From positions 1-5,749 of the forward strand of contig CAUABY010000143.1 of NCBI GenBank assembly GCA_958427375.1: 5,749 bases of DNA. Reading direction: 5' to 3'. The notes beneath the pieces are model-generated. The model saw only the letters and a list, made by a program, of their open reading frames with translations, was not told the DNA's origin and searched no databases. Shown here one piece after another: positions 1-5,731 of this stretch. The stretch comes from an uncultured Eubacteriales bacterium. GTDB taxonomy: Bacteria > Bacillota > Clostridia > Oscillospirales > Oscillospiraceae. The translations under genes and the position numbers were made by a program. Every line of letters begins with the position of its first letter. Within the stretch, counting starts at the first letter, position 1.

Positions 1-1
1 G

Positions 2-1360
2 CTGCAAGGCAGCCCTTTTACCTACTGGCTCTATTCAAAGCGCCGTGGCGGCGAATGTGTGCCGGCGCGCATTATGAACCTTGCGGGCTACAACTTCGTC
101 ACCCTCGGCAACCACGACTTTAACTACGGCAAGGCGGAAATTGAGCGCTACCTCGCCGAGCTTAACGCAAAATGCCTTTGCGCGAATGTTGAGGGCATCA
201 AGGGTGTTGAAAAGACTGCGCTTGTCACGTTGGGCAACGGCTTAAAGGTCGGCTTGACGGGCGTGACCTCGCACTTTGTCACGCTGTGGGAAAAGCCGGA
301 AAACTTGGCCGGGATTCAGGTGAGCGACGCATTCTTGGCGGCCAAGGCCGCGCTGAGTGAGCTTGAGACCATGGGCGCAGAGCTTACAATCTGCATCTAC
401 CACGGCGGGTATGAAAACGACGTATCGAGCGGCGCACCGCTGTCGGCGACGGGCGAGAATCAGGGCTGGCGGATGTGTCAGGAGCTGGGCTATGACATTC
501 TGCTCTGCGGCCATCAGCACATGGCGGCAGAAAACCTGCGCATCGGCGGCACATACACCTGTCAGCCGCCCGACAAGGCGCGGCAATACATTGAGCTTGA
601 CGCGGCGGTGGATGAGGACGGCAAGATCTCCGCGCGCTCAACGCTGCGCGAGACCGGTGCTGTCACCGCGCCCGCGCTGTGGGACTATCTCGCGCCGCTT
701 GAGCGCGAGACGGCGCAGTGGCTTGATGTGCCGGTGGGACATTTGGACACGGCACTTTTGCCCAATGAACACGTTCAGATGGCAGCGCAGGGCTCACTCA
801 TTGCGAACTTTTTCAATCAGGTGCAGCTTGAAGCCAGCGGCGCGGACATATCCTGCACGAGCCTTGGCAACACGGTTAAGGGCTTTGAGAAGGACGTCAG
901 CATACGCGACATTGTGTCCACCTATGTGTTTCCGAACACGCTTAAGGTTCTGCGCATCAAGCGCGCGGGGCTGAAAGCGGCGCTTGAGCGGAGTATGGAG
1001 TATTTCACCGTCACGCCGGAGGGCGTGCTTACGGTCAGCGACAGCTTTCTGCGGCCTATTGAGCAGCACTTTAACTACGACTATATTTCCGGCGTCAAGG
1101 TGACGGCGGACTTGCGCAAGCCCTGCGGTGAGCGCGTGCTGTCCATAAAATACAAGGGCGAGGAGCTGGCGGAGGATAAGGAGCTTAGCATCTGCCTCAA
1201 TAATTACCGTGCGACCGGTGCGGGCGGCTATGAGGTATACGCCGGGTGTGAGCTTATGCGCGAGATTCCAACGGAGATTGCCGAGCTTATCATAGACTAT
1301 GTGACGCGCCACGGCGACATCACCGTGGACAAGACCAAATGGCTTGATATTATTTACTAA
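2..1360 (+). CDS. Metallophosphatase / 5'-nucleotidase family protein, 5'-truncated by the window edge
   Basis: The frame is open from base 2 with no start codon supported by a ribosome site, so the gene begins left of the window; the GTG at 59 is an internal valine. The visible protein begins with LQGSPFTYWLYSK, typical of the stretch just after the first metal-binding motifs of this family. It then shows GNHDFNYG (GNHD at 107-118), YHGG (398-409) and GHQH (509-520), which are metal-ligand motifs of calcineurin-like phosphoesterases. The 5'-nucleotidase C-terminal domain follows, with the substrate-binding-type NNYRATGAGGY at 1199-1231. Family members remove phosphate from nucleotides, UDP-sugars or cyclic nucleotides, often outside the cell. 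Location cannot be judged because the N-terminus is missing; no C-terminal membrane anchor or LPXTG is present. It lies 24 bp before the P-loop gene and probably shares its transcript. The family assignment is firm; the substrate is not known. Confidence 0.93.
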   Translation: MQGSPFTYWLYSKRRGGECVPARIMNLAGYNFVTLGNHDFNYGKAEIERYLAELNAKCLCANVEGIKGVEKTALVTLGNGLKVGLTGVTSHFVTLWEKPENLAGIQVSDAFLAAKAALSELETMGAELTICIYHGGYENDVSSGAPLSATGENQGWRMCQELGYDILLCGHQHMAAENLRIGGTYTCQPPDKARQYIELDAAVDEDGKISARSTLRETGAVTAPALWDYLAPLERETAQWLDVPVGHLDTALLPNEHVQMAAQGSLIANFFNQVQLEASGADISCTSLGNTVKGFEKDVSIRDIVSTYVFPNTLKVLRIKRAGLKAALERSMEYFTVTPEGVLTVSDSFLRPIEQHFNYDYISGVKVTADLRKPCGERVLSIKYKGEELAEDKELSICLNNYRATGAGGYEVYAGCELMREIPTEIAELIIDYVTRHGDITVDKTKWLDIIY

Positions 1361-1384
1361 AAATAGAATGATGAGGAGATATTC

Positions 1385-2359
1385 ATGAAAAACAATGTAT
1401 TTAAAGTAGTTCTTCTTCAGGCGCTTCCCGCCTCCGGCAAGTCCGAGGTGAGAAACTTCATGGCGAATGTTGAGCCGCAGCGGCTTCAGGACGAGTTCCA
1501 CATCGGCGAGAATTTGCAGCTTGACGACTTCCCCTATGTGCACATGATGCGCCGCATTGACAACGAGCTTGAGGCCATGGGCGAGGCGCGTATATTCTAC
1601 CCCGGCGAGGCGCCGTTTATCGACGGGCGCGACTGGGGCACGCTGTGCAACCTCTTGAACGAGGACTACCACGACTTGATGAACCGCAACGTTATCAAGA
1701 CCGACTCCGCCGCCCAGCTTCTTTTTGACCGCATTGACCGCGCCGCAGAGTCCGCCGGGATTCTCCCCCGCATGGGGCTTTTGGATACCGGTGTGCGCGC
1801 GAAGATTGCCGAGAAGCTTGAGGCGGAGGCGCGCGAAATGCTGGACGCGAAGCACGCGGGCTATCCTGAGAGCTTTGAGGACAAGACGATTATCATTGAG
1901 TGCGCACGCGGCGGGCCGGACGGCGCATCCATGCCGCTTGACGGCACCTTCGGCTATCAGTACTCTCTACCCATGTTCTGCCCGGAAATCCTTGAAAACG
2001 CGGTCATCCTCTACATCTGGGTAACGCCCGAGGAGTCCAGACGCAAAAACGCCGACCGCGCCGACCCCAACGACCCCGGCTCCAACCTGCACCACGGGGT
2101 GCCGATGGCGGTTATGCTGGGCGATTACGGCTGCGACGACATGGAATACCTCGTCAACAACACCGGGGTCAAGGACACCGTGACCGTGAATGCCCACGGC
2201 AAGACCTATCACCTGCCCATCGGCATTTTCGATAACCGCGTTGACAAGACCTCGTTCCTGCGCGCCGAGCCCGCCGAGTGGGACAAGGCGAAGGTTGAGG
2301 AAGTGACCGCCGCCATCAAGACCGCGACCGACACCATGTACAAAAACTACCGCGGATAA
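1385..2359 (+). CDS. Uncharacterised P-loop NTPase / kinase-like protein
   Basis: This is a 324-residue protein that I do not recognise as a named enzyme. The ATG is supported by AGGAG at 1374-1378, six bases upstream. Residues 13-20 read ALPASGKS, a Walker A motif of the A-x4-G-K-S type, directly after a hydrophobic strand (VVLLQ). Residues 168-175 (TIIIECAR) look like a Walker B-type strand ending in Glu172, and VTPEESRRKNADR (213-225) is an arginine-rich segment like the lid of small-molecule kinases. There is no signal peptide or membrane segment, so it is probably cytosolic. Its position 24 bp after a 5'-nucleotidase gene suggests a role in nucleotide or phosphometabolite handling, but this is only context. 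The fold class (P-loop NTPase, perhaps a kinase) is likely; reaction and substrate are unknown. Zeta-toxin-like or adenylylsulfate-kinase-like relatives are conceivable alternatives. Confidence 0.88.
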   Translation: MKNNVFKVVLLQALPASGKSEVRNFMANVEPQRLQDEFHIGENLQLDDFPYVHMMRRIDNELEAMGEARIFYPGEAPFIDGRDWGTLCNLLNEDYHDLMNRNVIKTDSAAQLLFDRIDRAAESAGILPRMGLLDTGVRAKIAEKLEAEAREMLDAKHAGYPESFEDKTIIIECARGGPDGASMPLDGTFGYQYSLPMFCPEILENAVILYIWVTPEESRRKNADRADPNDPGSNLHHGVPMAVMLGDYGCDDMEYLVNNTGVKDTVTVNAHGKTYHLPIGIFDNRVDKTSFLRAEPAEWDKAKVEEVTAAIKTATDTMYKNYRG

Positions 2360-2382
2360 ACATAAGCGCATGAAAGCGCAAA

Positions 2383-2410
2383 AACGCCCCGTGCTTTCGC
2401 ACGGGGCGTT
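2383..2410 (-). terminator. Rho-independent terminator of the hydrolase gene, possibly bidirectional
   Basis: A 12-bp perfect stem (2383-2394 with 2399-2410, core ACGCCCCGTGC) closes a 4-base loop. Read on the minus strand the loop is GAAA, a stable GNRA tetraloop, and the stem runs into TTTTT (five A on the plus strand, 2380-2384). It starts 15 bases past the hydrolase stop, so it fits best as that gene's terminator. On the plus strand it lies 23 bases after the P-loop gene stop, but only TT then CTGCG follow, so termination in that direction should be weaker. Confidence 0.85.
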
Positions 2411-2425
2411 CTGCGTTAACTGGGT

Positions 2426-4462
2426 TTACTTGAAGGCGACCATGGTGTTGGCAACTGCCATGGTGGTCATGAGAATTGCGTTGAGGAAGGCAGGCGTCCA
2501 GATATTGCCAGTCTTTTTATAAAGGTTGCGGGAGACGATTGCAGCGATAGCCAGAGTCGGCACCATTGCCACAAGCTCTATGCCGGACAGAGCGCTGCCG
2601 GGGAAAGCCGCCACGCCGTTGGCAAAGAGGGAGATATACTGCACCGCGAGCCAAATCGCCGCTCCACCGGCGTTGAGGGCAATGGCAAGCAGATAGCCCT
2701 TCACACCTTGGAGCTTCTCGGTGTTGGTGTTGACGGTGATACCCGCTGAGGAAATTATGTAGAACAGCAGGAAGGTGGGCAGATACCGGAGGATTGCGGG
2801 CAGGATGTTCGCGTCAAAGGTCTTGAAAGCAAAGGTCCAGATACGAAAATCCGCCTTGAAGAGAGCATCCATCAGGAACAAAACCGCATAACCCAACACC
2901 ACGGTGACAAGGGCGGTGCATAGGCCGGCAACAATGACCATTGGCTTAAAGCTCACACCATAATCGGCAAAGCTGAAGCCGTCCTTGGCCTTCATGCAGA
3001 CATAAACAGTGCTGAGTATGCACAGGCTTATCAGGGCGCAGCCGATAGTCCAGTAAGCGATACTGTTGAGGCCGGGAGCAGTCCAGACGCCGTAGTCCTG
3101 ATACATAGGCAGCTTGCACACGAGAGCCAGAAATCCGCCTGCAAGAATCATCATAACGCTGCCGACGGTCATTGCCTTTTCCTTTGTCTTGGCAAGGTTC
3201 ATGATAAGAGCCGCAACGCCGCCGACCGCGACAGCCAGCCCCGCAAAGAACAGCACCTGTACAATGACGCTCTCCGCGCCGCCGTCCATCAGCGGCTCAA
3301 AGACAACCGCGGGCAGCAGCACCGCAACTATAAGAATGATGGCAGTTGCAGCCTTCTTGCCGCCGTTGACGGAGGGCTTGACCGCAAGCTCACCGCTCTT
3401 GGCCTTGCTGAAGAAGGGCAGCTCGATGAGGATGGAGGCAAGCGCGATGAGCAACATCACAAAGCCAACCAGCGCCACGCACTCAAACGCTTCCTTCCAC
3501 TGCCACATCTGGCTGGAGGGGGCAATGTCCTTGAGACCTTTCGCATAGTCGGCAAAGGCGCTCTGGTAGAACGCGACAGCATAGCCGGTCGTCTCAGCGG
3601 AGAAGTGGTTCCAAGGGTGAGTCTGGGCAGGCTGGTAGATGATACGGCGGCCGCCGTCTGAAGTGTCATACCAGGTGTTGGCCTGCGCGGGCTCGGTCTG
3701 CTGGAGGAAAGTCATGCCGTCAGGAGTGGACACATAGTCCTTGTGACGCACGGTGCCGCCCTCAACCGCGGGGTCATTGAAGAAGAACTCATCATACTGG
3801 GCGCAGACCTTGCCCATTATACGCCCGCCGCCCAAAGCGTCGGCAGTGGCAGCGTCGAAGCCCACCAAGCTGGTGTACATGAAGTCAGAGCCTTCGGTAA
3901 GTCCCGCATAGATTTTGCGCACACCGGTCTCGGCGAACTGAGCCTCGTCCATGCACAGAGCCATGGTGCTGGAGAAGCCGCCCATGGAGTGACCGGTAAC
4001 GCCAATAATACCGTTGCCGTTTTCGTCCTTGAGGACATAGGGCTGCTCGTACATATACTGTACGGCATCATTCATGGAGTTAAGCCAGAAAGGCAACCAG
4101 ATGCCAAAGAAGCTGGCATCACTGTAATTATCATGGCTGAGCTTGGAGTGGCCGTGGTCGTACTGGTCGAGAGCAAGCACAACAAAGCCGCGGCGCGAAA
4201 GCTCAATGGCGTTTGCGTCCTGCATCTCGGCGGAGTTAAGATAACCGTGGGTCACGATGATGGTAGGCTTGGGGTTATTTGCCGAAGCGTCTTTGGGCAT
4301 GTAGAGAAGCCCGCTGAGTTCGCCATGCCCGCCGTCAAAACTGATACGGCTGACCTTGGTTGCCCCCGCGCCGGAGTTGAACACACCCGCGAGAATACTG
4401 CCAAGCAGGATGAGCACCAGAGCGGCACAGAGCAACGTCAATGTTTTTTTCTTGAGTTTCAC
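2426..4462 (-). CDS. Membrane-anchored alpha/beta hydrolase with C-terminal multi-pass membrane domain
   Basis: A 678-residue protein starting at GTG (4462-4460), with GGGAGG six to seven bases upstream. Residues 8-28 form a signal-anchor-like helix after a KLKKK start. An alpha/beta hydrolase domain follows (about 37-310): HG at 72-73 (TIIVTHGYLNS) fits the oxyanion-hole strand, GHSMGG at 157-162 is the nucleophile elbow with Ser159, and HPWNHFS (282-288) probably supplies the catalytic histidine. The acid residue is not obvious. From about 325 to 675 there are roughly nine or ten hydrophobic segments. The hydrolase domain probably faces outside, given the N-terminal anchor. The last segment contains KKTGNIWTPAFLNA, which recalls the end of CPBP/CAAX-type membrane proteases, but the usual catalytic Glu and His positions are not seen. 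The substrate is unknown; lipid, ester or peptide substrates are possible. The gene is divergent from a MarR regulator, which probably controls it. Confidence 0.9.
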   Translation of the reverse strand: MKLKKKTLTLLCAALVLILLGSILAGVFNSGAGATKVSRISFDGGHGELSGLLYMPKDASANNPKPTIIVTHGYLNSAEMQDANAIELSRRGFVVLALDQYDHGHSKLSHDNYSDASFFGIWLPFWLNSMNDAVQYMYEQPYVLKDENGNGIIGVTGHSMGGFSSTMALCMDEAQFAETGVRKIYAGLTEGSDFMYTSLVGFDAATADALGGGRIMGKVCAQYDEFFFNDPAVEGGTVRHKDYVSTPDGMTFLQQTEPAQANTWYDTSDGGRRIIYQPAQTHPWNHFSAETTGYAVAFYQSAFADYAKGLKDIAPSSQMWQWKEAFECVALVGFVMLLIALASILIELPFFSKAKSGELAVKPSVNGGKKAATAIILIVAVLLPAVVFEPLMDGGAESVIVQVLFFAGLAVAVGGVAALIMNLAKTKEKAMTVGSVMMILAGGFLALVCKLPMYQDYGVWTAPGLNSIAYWTIGCALISLCILSTVYVCMKAKDGFSFADYGVSFKPMVIVAGLCTALVTVVLGYAVLFLMDALFKADFRIWTFAFKTFDANILPAILRYLPTFLLFYIISSAGITVNTNTEKLQGVKGYLLAIALNAGGAAIWLAVQYISLFANGVAAFPGSALSGIELVAMVPTLAIAAIVSRNLYKKTGNIWTPAFLNAILMTTMAVANTMVAFK

Positions 4463-4468
4463 TGTTTT

Positions 4469-4475
4469 TCCTCCC
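4469..4475 (-). promoter_or_regulatory. Ribosome binding site fixing the GTG start of the hydrolase
   Basis: The minus strand reads AAGGGAGGAAAAACA immediately before GTG. GGGAGGA lies six bases from the start, ideal spacing, and no ATG or TTG in the same frame has a comparable site. The following residues (KLKKK plus a hydrophobic helix) also make a sensible membrane-protein N-terminus. Confidence 0.85.
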
Positions 4476-4519
4476 TTATATTTTATGCGTATTTTGTTTC
4501 TATTGGAAACATCGAGTGT

Positions 4520-4548
4520 ATTTTACAATGGAACATCAAAAAATGCAA
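4520..4548 (-). promoter_or_regulatory. Candidate promoter of the hydrolase gene
   Basis: On the minus strand TTGCAT (4548-4543) is followed after 17 bases by TAAAAT (4525-4520). The -10 matches five of six consensus positions; the -35 matches only its first three. The weak -35 would fit a regulated promoter. It would give a leader of about 50 bases before the GTG. This is a pattern match and is not proven. Confidence 0.45.
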
Positions 4549-4583
4549 TAGTTTTGTGTCCTGTGGCAACAAAAAACTACTGC
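4545..4583. repeat. Imperfect inverted repeat over the hydrolase -35 region
   Basis: GCAATAGTTTT (4545-4555) and AAAACTACTGC (4573-4583) pair at ten of eleven positions around a 17-base spacer. The left arm overlaps the proposed -35 of the hydrolase promoter. It could be a second regulator site, but the arms are AT-rich and the spacing is wide for a MarR dimer, so chance is possible. Confidence 0.35.
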
Positions 4584-4612
4584 TTGTTTTTCTATCGTAT
4601 ATTTGATAGAAT
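4584..4612 (+). promoter_or_regulatory. Promoter of the MarR-family gene
   Basis: TTGTTT (4584-4589) and TAGAAT (4607-4612) are separated by exactly 17 bases, and TG at 4604-4605 gives an extended -10 (TGATAGAAT). Transcription would begin near 4619, leaving a leader of about 26 bases that includes the ribosome site. The spacer is filled by a palindrome that also overlaps the -10. Confidence 0.65.
4590..4611. promoter_or_regulatory. Candidate operator: TTCTATC-N8-GATAGAA palindrome
   Basis: The seven-base arms TTCTATC (4590-4596) and GATAGAA (4605-4611) are perfect inverted copies, and the central ATAT (4599-4602) is itself symmetric. The total of 22 bp is within the usual size of MarR-family operators. 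The element fills the space between the -35 and -10 of the MarR promoter, so a bound dimer would block RNA polymerase. It lies about 42 bp upstream of the proposed hydrolase -35. Binding by the neighbouring MarR protein is inferred from position and symmetry. Confidence 0.6.
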
Positions 4613-4631
4613 ATATTTTCAATTAATTTAT

Positions 4632-4637
4632 AAGGAG
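4632..4637 (+). promoter_or_regulatory. Ribosome binding site fixing the TTG start of the MarR gene
   Basis: AAGGAG at 4632-4637 lies seven bases before TTG at 4645. The next in-frame ATG (4660, Met6) would be too far from this site, so TTG is preferred. A TTG start may keep regulator levels low. Confidence 0.8.
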
Positions 4638-4644
4638 TGCTCCC

Positions 4645-5124
4645 TTGAAGCTTGAATGGATGGGTGAATACCGTGATGTTATCGACGGCTTGATTCACTA
4701 CTGTAATATTTACGCCGCGGCATACAAGGCGGAAAAAATGGAATACAAGGGCGTGTCTTTCTCATTTTCGCAGATCCAGGTCGTGGAGTATATCCTTGAG
4801 GCGGAGGAGCGCAGGGAGACTATGTCCGCCATTGCCTCCCGTCTCGGTATCAGCCGCAGTAATTTCACGAAGATTGTCAACCGCCTTATATCCAAAGGAC
4901 TGCTTGAAAAAAGTCATTTCCCCGGCAATCGCAAGAACTACAGCCTGAGTGTCACGCCGCTTGGGCGCGAGCTATATGACCAATATTCCCAAAAAATTTT
5001 ACGCTACCACTTCTCACCCATGTTCAAAAAGCTGTCCGAAATCCCCAGCGAGTATTATTCCCTTATCCACGACGCGCTGTATGACTCCATGGGCGGTGAT
5101 GGCTGTGAGAAGCTCGAAAAATAA
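4645..5124 (+). CDS. MarR-family winged-helix transcriptional regulator
   Basis: A 159-residue protein, the usual size for MarR regulators, which bind palindromic DNA as dimers and typically release it on binding a small ligand. The winged-helix domain is clear: TMSAIASRLGISRSNFTKIVNRLISKGLLEK (written in two parts: residues 59-69 are the first HTH helix and turn, 70-84 the recognition helix) is followed by the wing HFPGNRKNYSLSVTPLG (91-107), with Arg96 at the conserved wing position. N- and C-terminal helices would form the dimer interface. The TTG start is chosen by its ribosome site. The gene is divergent from the membrane hydrolase and its own promoter contains a good palindrome, so it probably regulates itself and the hydrolase. 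The ligand cannot be predicted. Cys20 is near the N-terminus, but there is no clear redox motif. Confidence 0.93.
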   Translation: MKLEWMGEYRDVIDGLIHYCNIYAAAYKAEKMEYKGVSFSFSQIQVVEYILEAEERRETMSAIASRLGISRSNFTKIVNRLISKGLLEKSHFPGNRKNYSLSVTPLGRELYDQYSQKILRYHFSPMFKKLSEIPSEYYSLIHDALYDSMGGDGCEKLEK

Positions 5125-5138
5125 CATTATACGCCAAC

Positions 5139-5176
5139 AAAAACGCTCCGGAATTCTTTGATTCCGGAGCGTTTTT
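5139..5176. terminator. Bidirectional rho-independent terminator between MarR and tRNA-Thr
   Basis: The arms ACGCTCCGGAAT (5143-5154) and ATTCCGGAGCGT (5161-5172) pair perfectly around a six-base loop, and flanking A and T runs lengthen the stem to about 16 bp. TTTTT follows on the plus strand (5172-5176), and the A run at 5139-5143 gives a T run on the minus strand. It begins 14 bases after the MarR stop and lies directly against the tRNA 3' end, so it can serve both genes. Confidence 0.9.
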
Positions 5177-5251
5177 GGAGCTGGTAATGTGACTCGAACA
5201 CACGACCTGCTGATTACGAATCAGCTGCTCTACCGACTGAGCTATACCAGC
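5176..5251 (-). tRNA. tRNA-Thr (anticodon CGT)
   Basis: All 76 bases fold as a cloverleaf on the minus strand. The acceptor arms GCTGGTA and TACCAGC pair fully. The D arm is GCTC-AGTCGGTA-GAGC. The anticodon arm is GCTGA-TTCGTAA-TCAGC, whose loop centre CGT reads the threonine codon ACG. The variable loop is AGGTC. The T arm is GTGTG-TTCGAGT-CACAT, with one G-U pair. The discriminator base is T and CCA is encoded in the DNA (5178-5176). It has its own promoter and terminator and appears to be a single-gene unit. Confidence 0.97.
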
Positions 5252-5285
5252 ATGACTGTTGAGTTTTCGCCTAAACAGCTATAGT

Positions 5286-5314
5286 AGTTTAGCATATTGA
5301 GCGCAAATAGTCAA
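5286..5314 (-). promoter_or_regulatory. Promoter of tRNA-Thr
   Basis: On the minus strand TTGACT (5314-5309, five of six consensus) and TAAACT (5291-5286, four of six) are 17 bases apart, and TGC just before the -10 makes it extended. Transcription would begin near 5279, giving a leader of about 28 bases removed by tRNA processing. The -35 overlaps CAAATAGTCAACAG (5304-5317), which is echoed at 5497-5513. Confidence 0.75.
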
Positions 5315-5334
5315 CAGATATTTTGTTAATTACT

Positions 5335-5350
5335 ATTTGTATATACAAAT
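5335..5350. promoter_or_regulatory. Perfect 16-bp palindrome, operator-like
   Basis: ATTTGTATATACAAAT is identical on both strands. It lies 20 bp upstream of the tRNA-Thr -35, on the edge of the AT-rich block. The core TTGTATATACAA resembles GntR/HutC-type operators as I recall them for Bacillus TreR, but no such regulator or target gene is visible in the window. It could regulate a gene beyond the right edge, or be a structural element. Confidence 0.5.
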
Positions 5351-5466
5351 TATTTTTCGCTCATGCTCTCAATTTAAAGATCTGAATAAGTGGAACAACC
5401 AAACTATTTTATGCAAATACTTGAATTTTTACCTTAATTATTTCAGCCCTGTAACTCTGATTTTAG

Positions 5467-5640
5467 TTTACATAATTCAAACCCATAATTTTTGTTCAAA
5501 TAGTTATCAACAGTTTCCACAGAGTTTTCAACACCCGTTTTATATTGAAATTTCTATACTTTTAGAGATTTATGTAAATAAATAACTGTTTCTGAAAATG
5601 AAATCAGCTTGAAAGATAAAACCCGATTTAATTTACATAA
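5467..5640. repeat. Three copies of the 9-mer TTTACATAA
   Basis: TTTACATAA occurs at 5467-5475 and 5632-5640 on the plus strand and at 5570-5578 on the minus strand. All three are exact. They flank or follow the DnaA-box-like cluster. Chance matches are easier in AT-rich DNA, but three exact copies in 174 bp is more than I would expect. Function is unknown. Confidence 0.4.
5504..5533 (+). promoter_or_regulatory. Cluster of three DnaA-box-like 9-mers
   Basis: Three same-orientation matches to the DnaA box TTATCCACA occur within 30 bases: TTATCAACA (5504-5512, eight of nine), GTTTCCACA (5513-5521, seven of nine) and TTTTCAACA (5525-5533, seven of nine). The starts are 9 and 12 bases apart, roughly one helical turn. 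Clusters of this kind occur in Firmicute origins near dnaA. No perfect box is present, and binding has not been shown. Confidence 0.5.
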
Positions 5641-5663
5641 CAACAAGTTTTATACTGAAATCT
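5537..5663 (+). repeat. Imperfect direct repeat pair, GTTTTATA(T/C)TGAAAT(T/C)T
   Basis: The copies at 5537-5553 and 5647-5663 differ at two of 17 positions and are exactly 110 bp apart. The second copy runs directly into the inverted repeat at 5661-5689. The pair may be remnants of a local duplication or two protein binding sites. Confidence 0.45.
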
Positions 5664-5689
5664 GATTAAAATTGAAGATTTTAATCAGA
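5661..5689. repeat. 12-bp perfect inverted repeat / AT-rich hairpin
   Basis: TCTGATTAAAAT (5661-5672) and ATTTTAATCAGA (5678-5689) pair perfectly around the five-base loop TGAAG. No T run follows on either side, so it is not a standard terminator. It could be an operator, a leader-RNA hairpin of a gene to the right, or a cruciform in an origin. Confidence 0.6.
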
Positions 5690-5731
5690 GAATAGTAGAA
5701 TCGGCAGACAAGAGCACACACGCCTGACAGC

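Larger units (their letters stand above)
5318..5700. other. AT-rich non-coding block, possible replication-origin or dnaA-upstream region
   Basis: No convincing gene is seen here: reading frames are short, lack ribosome sites, and encode low-complexity I/N/F/Y-rich peptides. The G+C count is 58 of 240 in 5461-5700, far below the coding part. The block contains a cluster of DnaA-box-like sequences, a perfect palindrome, a 12-bp inverted repeat and several repeated short motifs. Such features together are typical of bacterial origins (DnaA boxes next to easily melted DNA). The origin call is an inference; an ordinary long regulatory region is the main alternative. From 5700 to the edge the base composition becomes GC-rich again. 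Confidence 0.45.

Noticed and set aside
59..61. GTG as the true start of the nucleotidase gene
   Set aside because: The frame is open and family-like upstream to the window edge (LQGSPFTYWLYSK), and no ribosome site precedes the GTG.
794..1855. 353-codon minus-strand open frame
   Set aside because: It lies antisense across two well-supported plus-strand genes, and its translation has no recognisable domain. It is a shadow produced by codon bias.
2364..2380. AAGCGCA direct repeat pair before the terminator
   Set aside because: Seven bases repeated ten bases apart in a short convergent spacer is easily chance; no function is suggested.
4480..4485. Second TAAAAT as a hydrolase -10 (minus strand)
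   Set aside because: Transcription would begin inside the ribosome site, leaving almost no leader, and its -35 would be poor.
3743..4606. 287-codon plus-strand open frame opposite the hydrolase
   Set aside because: It is antisense to the catalytic domain of the hydrolase and runs into the intergenic region. It shows no domain or ribosome site.
5337..5585. 82-codon plus-strand open frame in the AT-rich block
   Set aside because: It has a TTG start inside a palindrome, no ribosome site, and a low-complexity I/N/F/Y-rich product, which is what AT-rich non-coding DNA gives.
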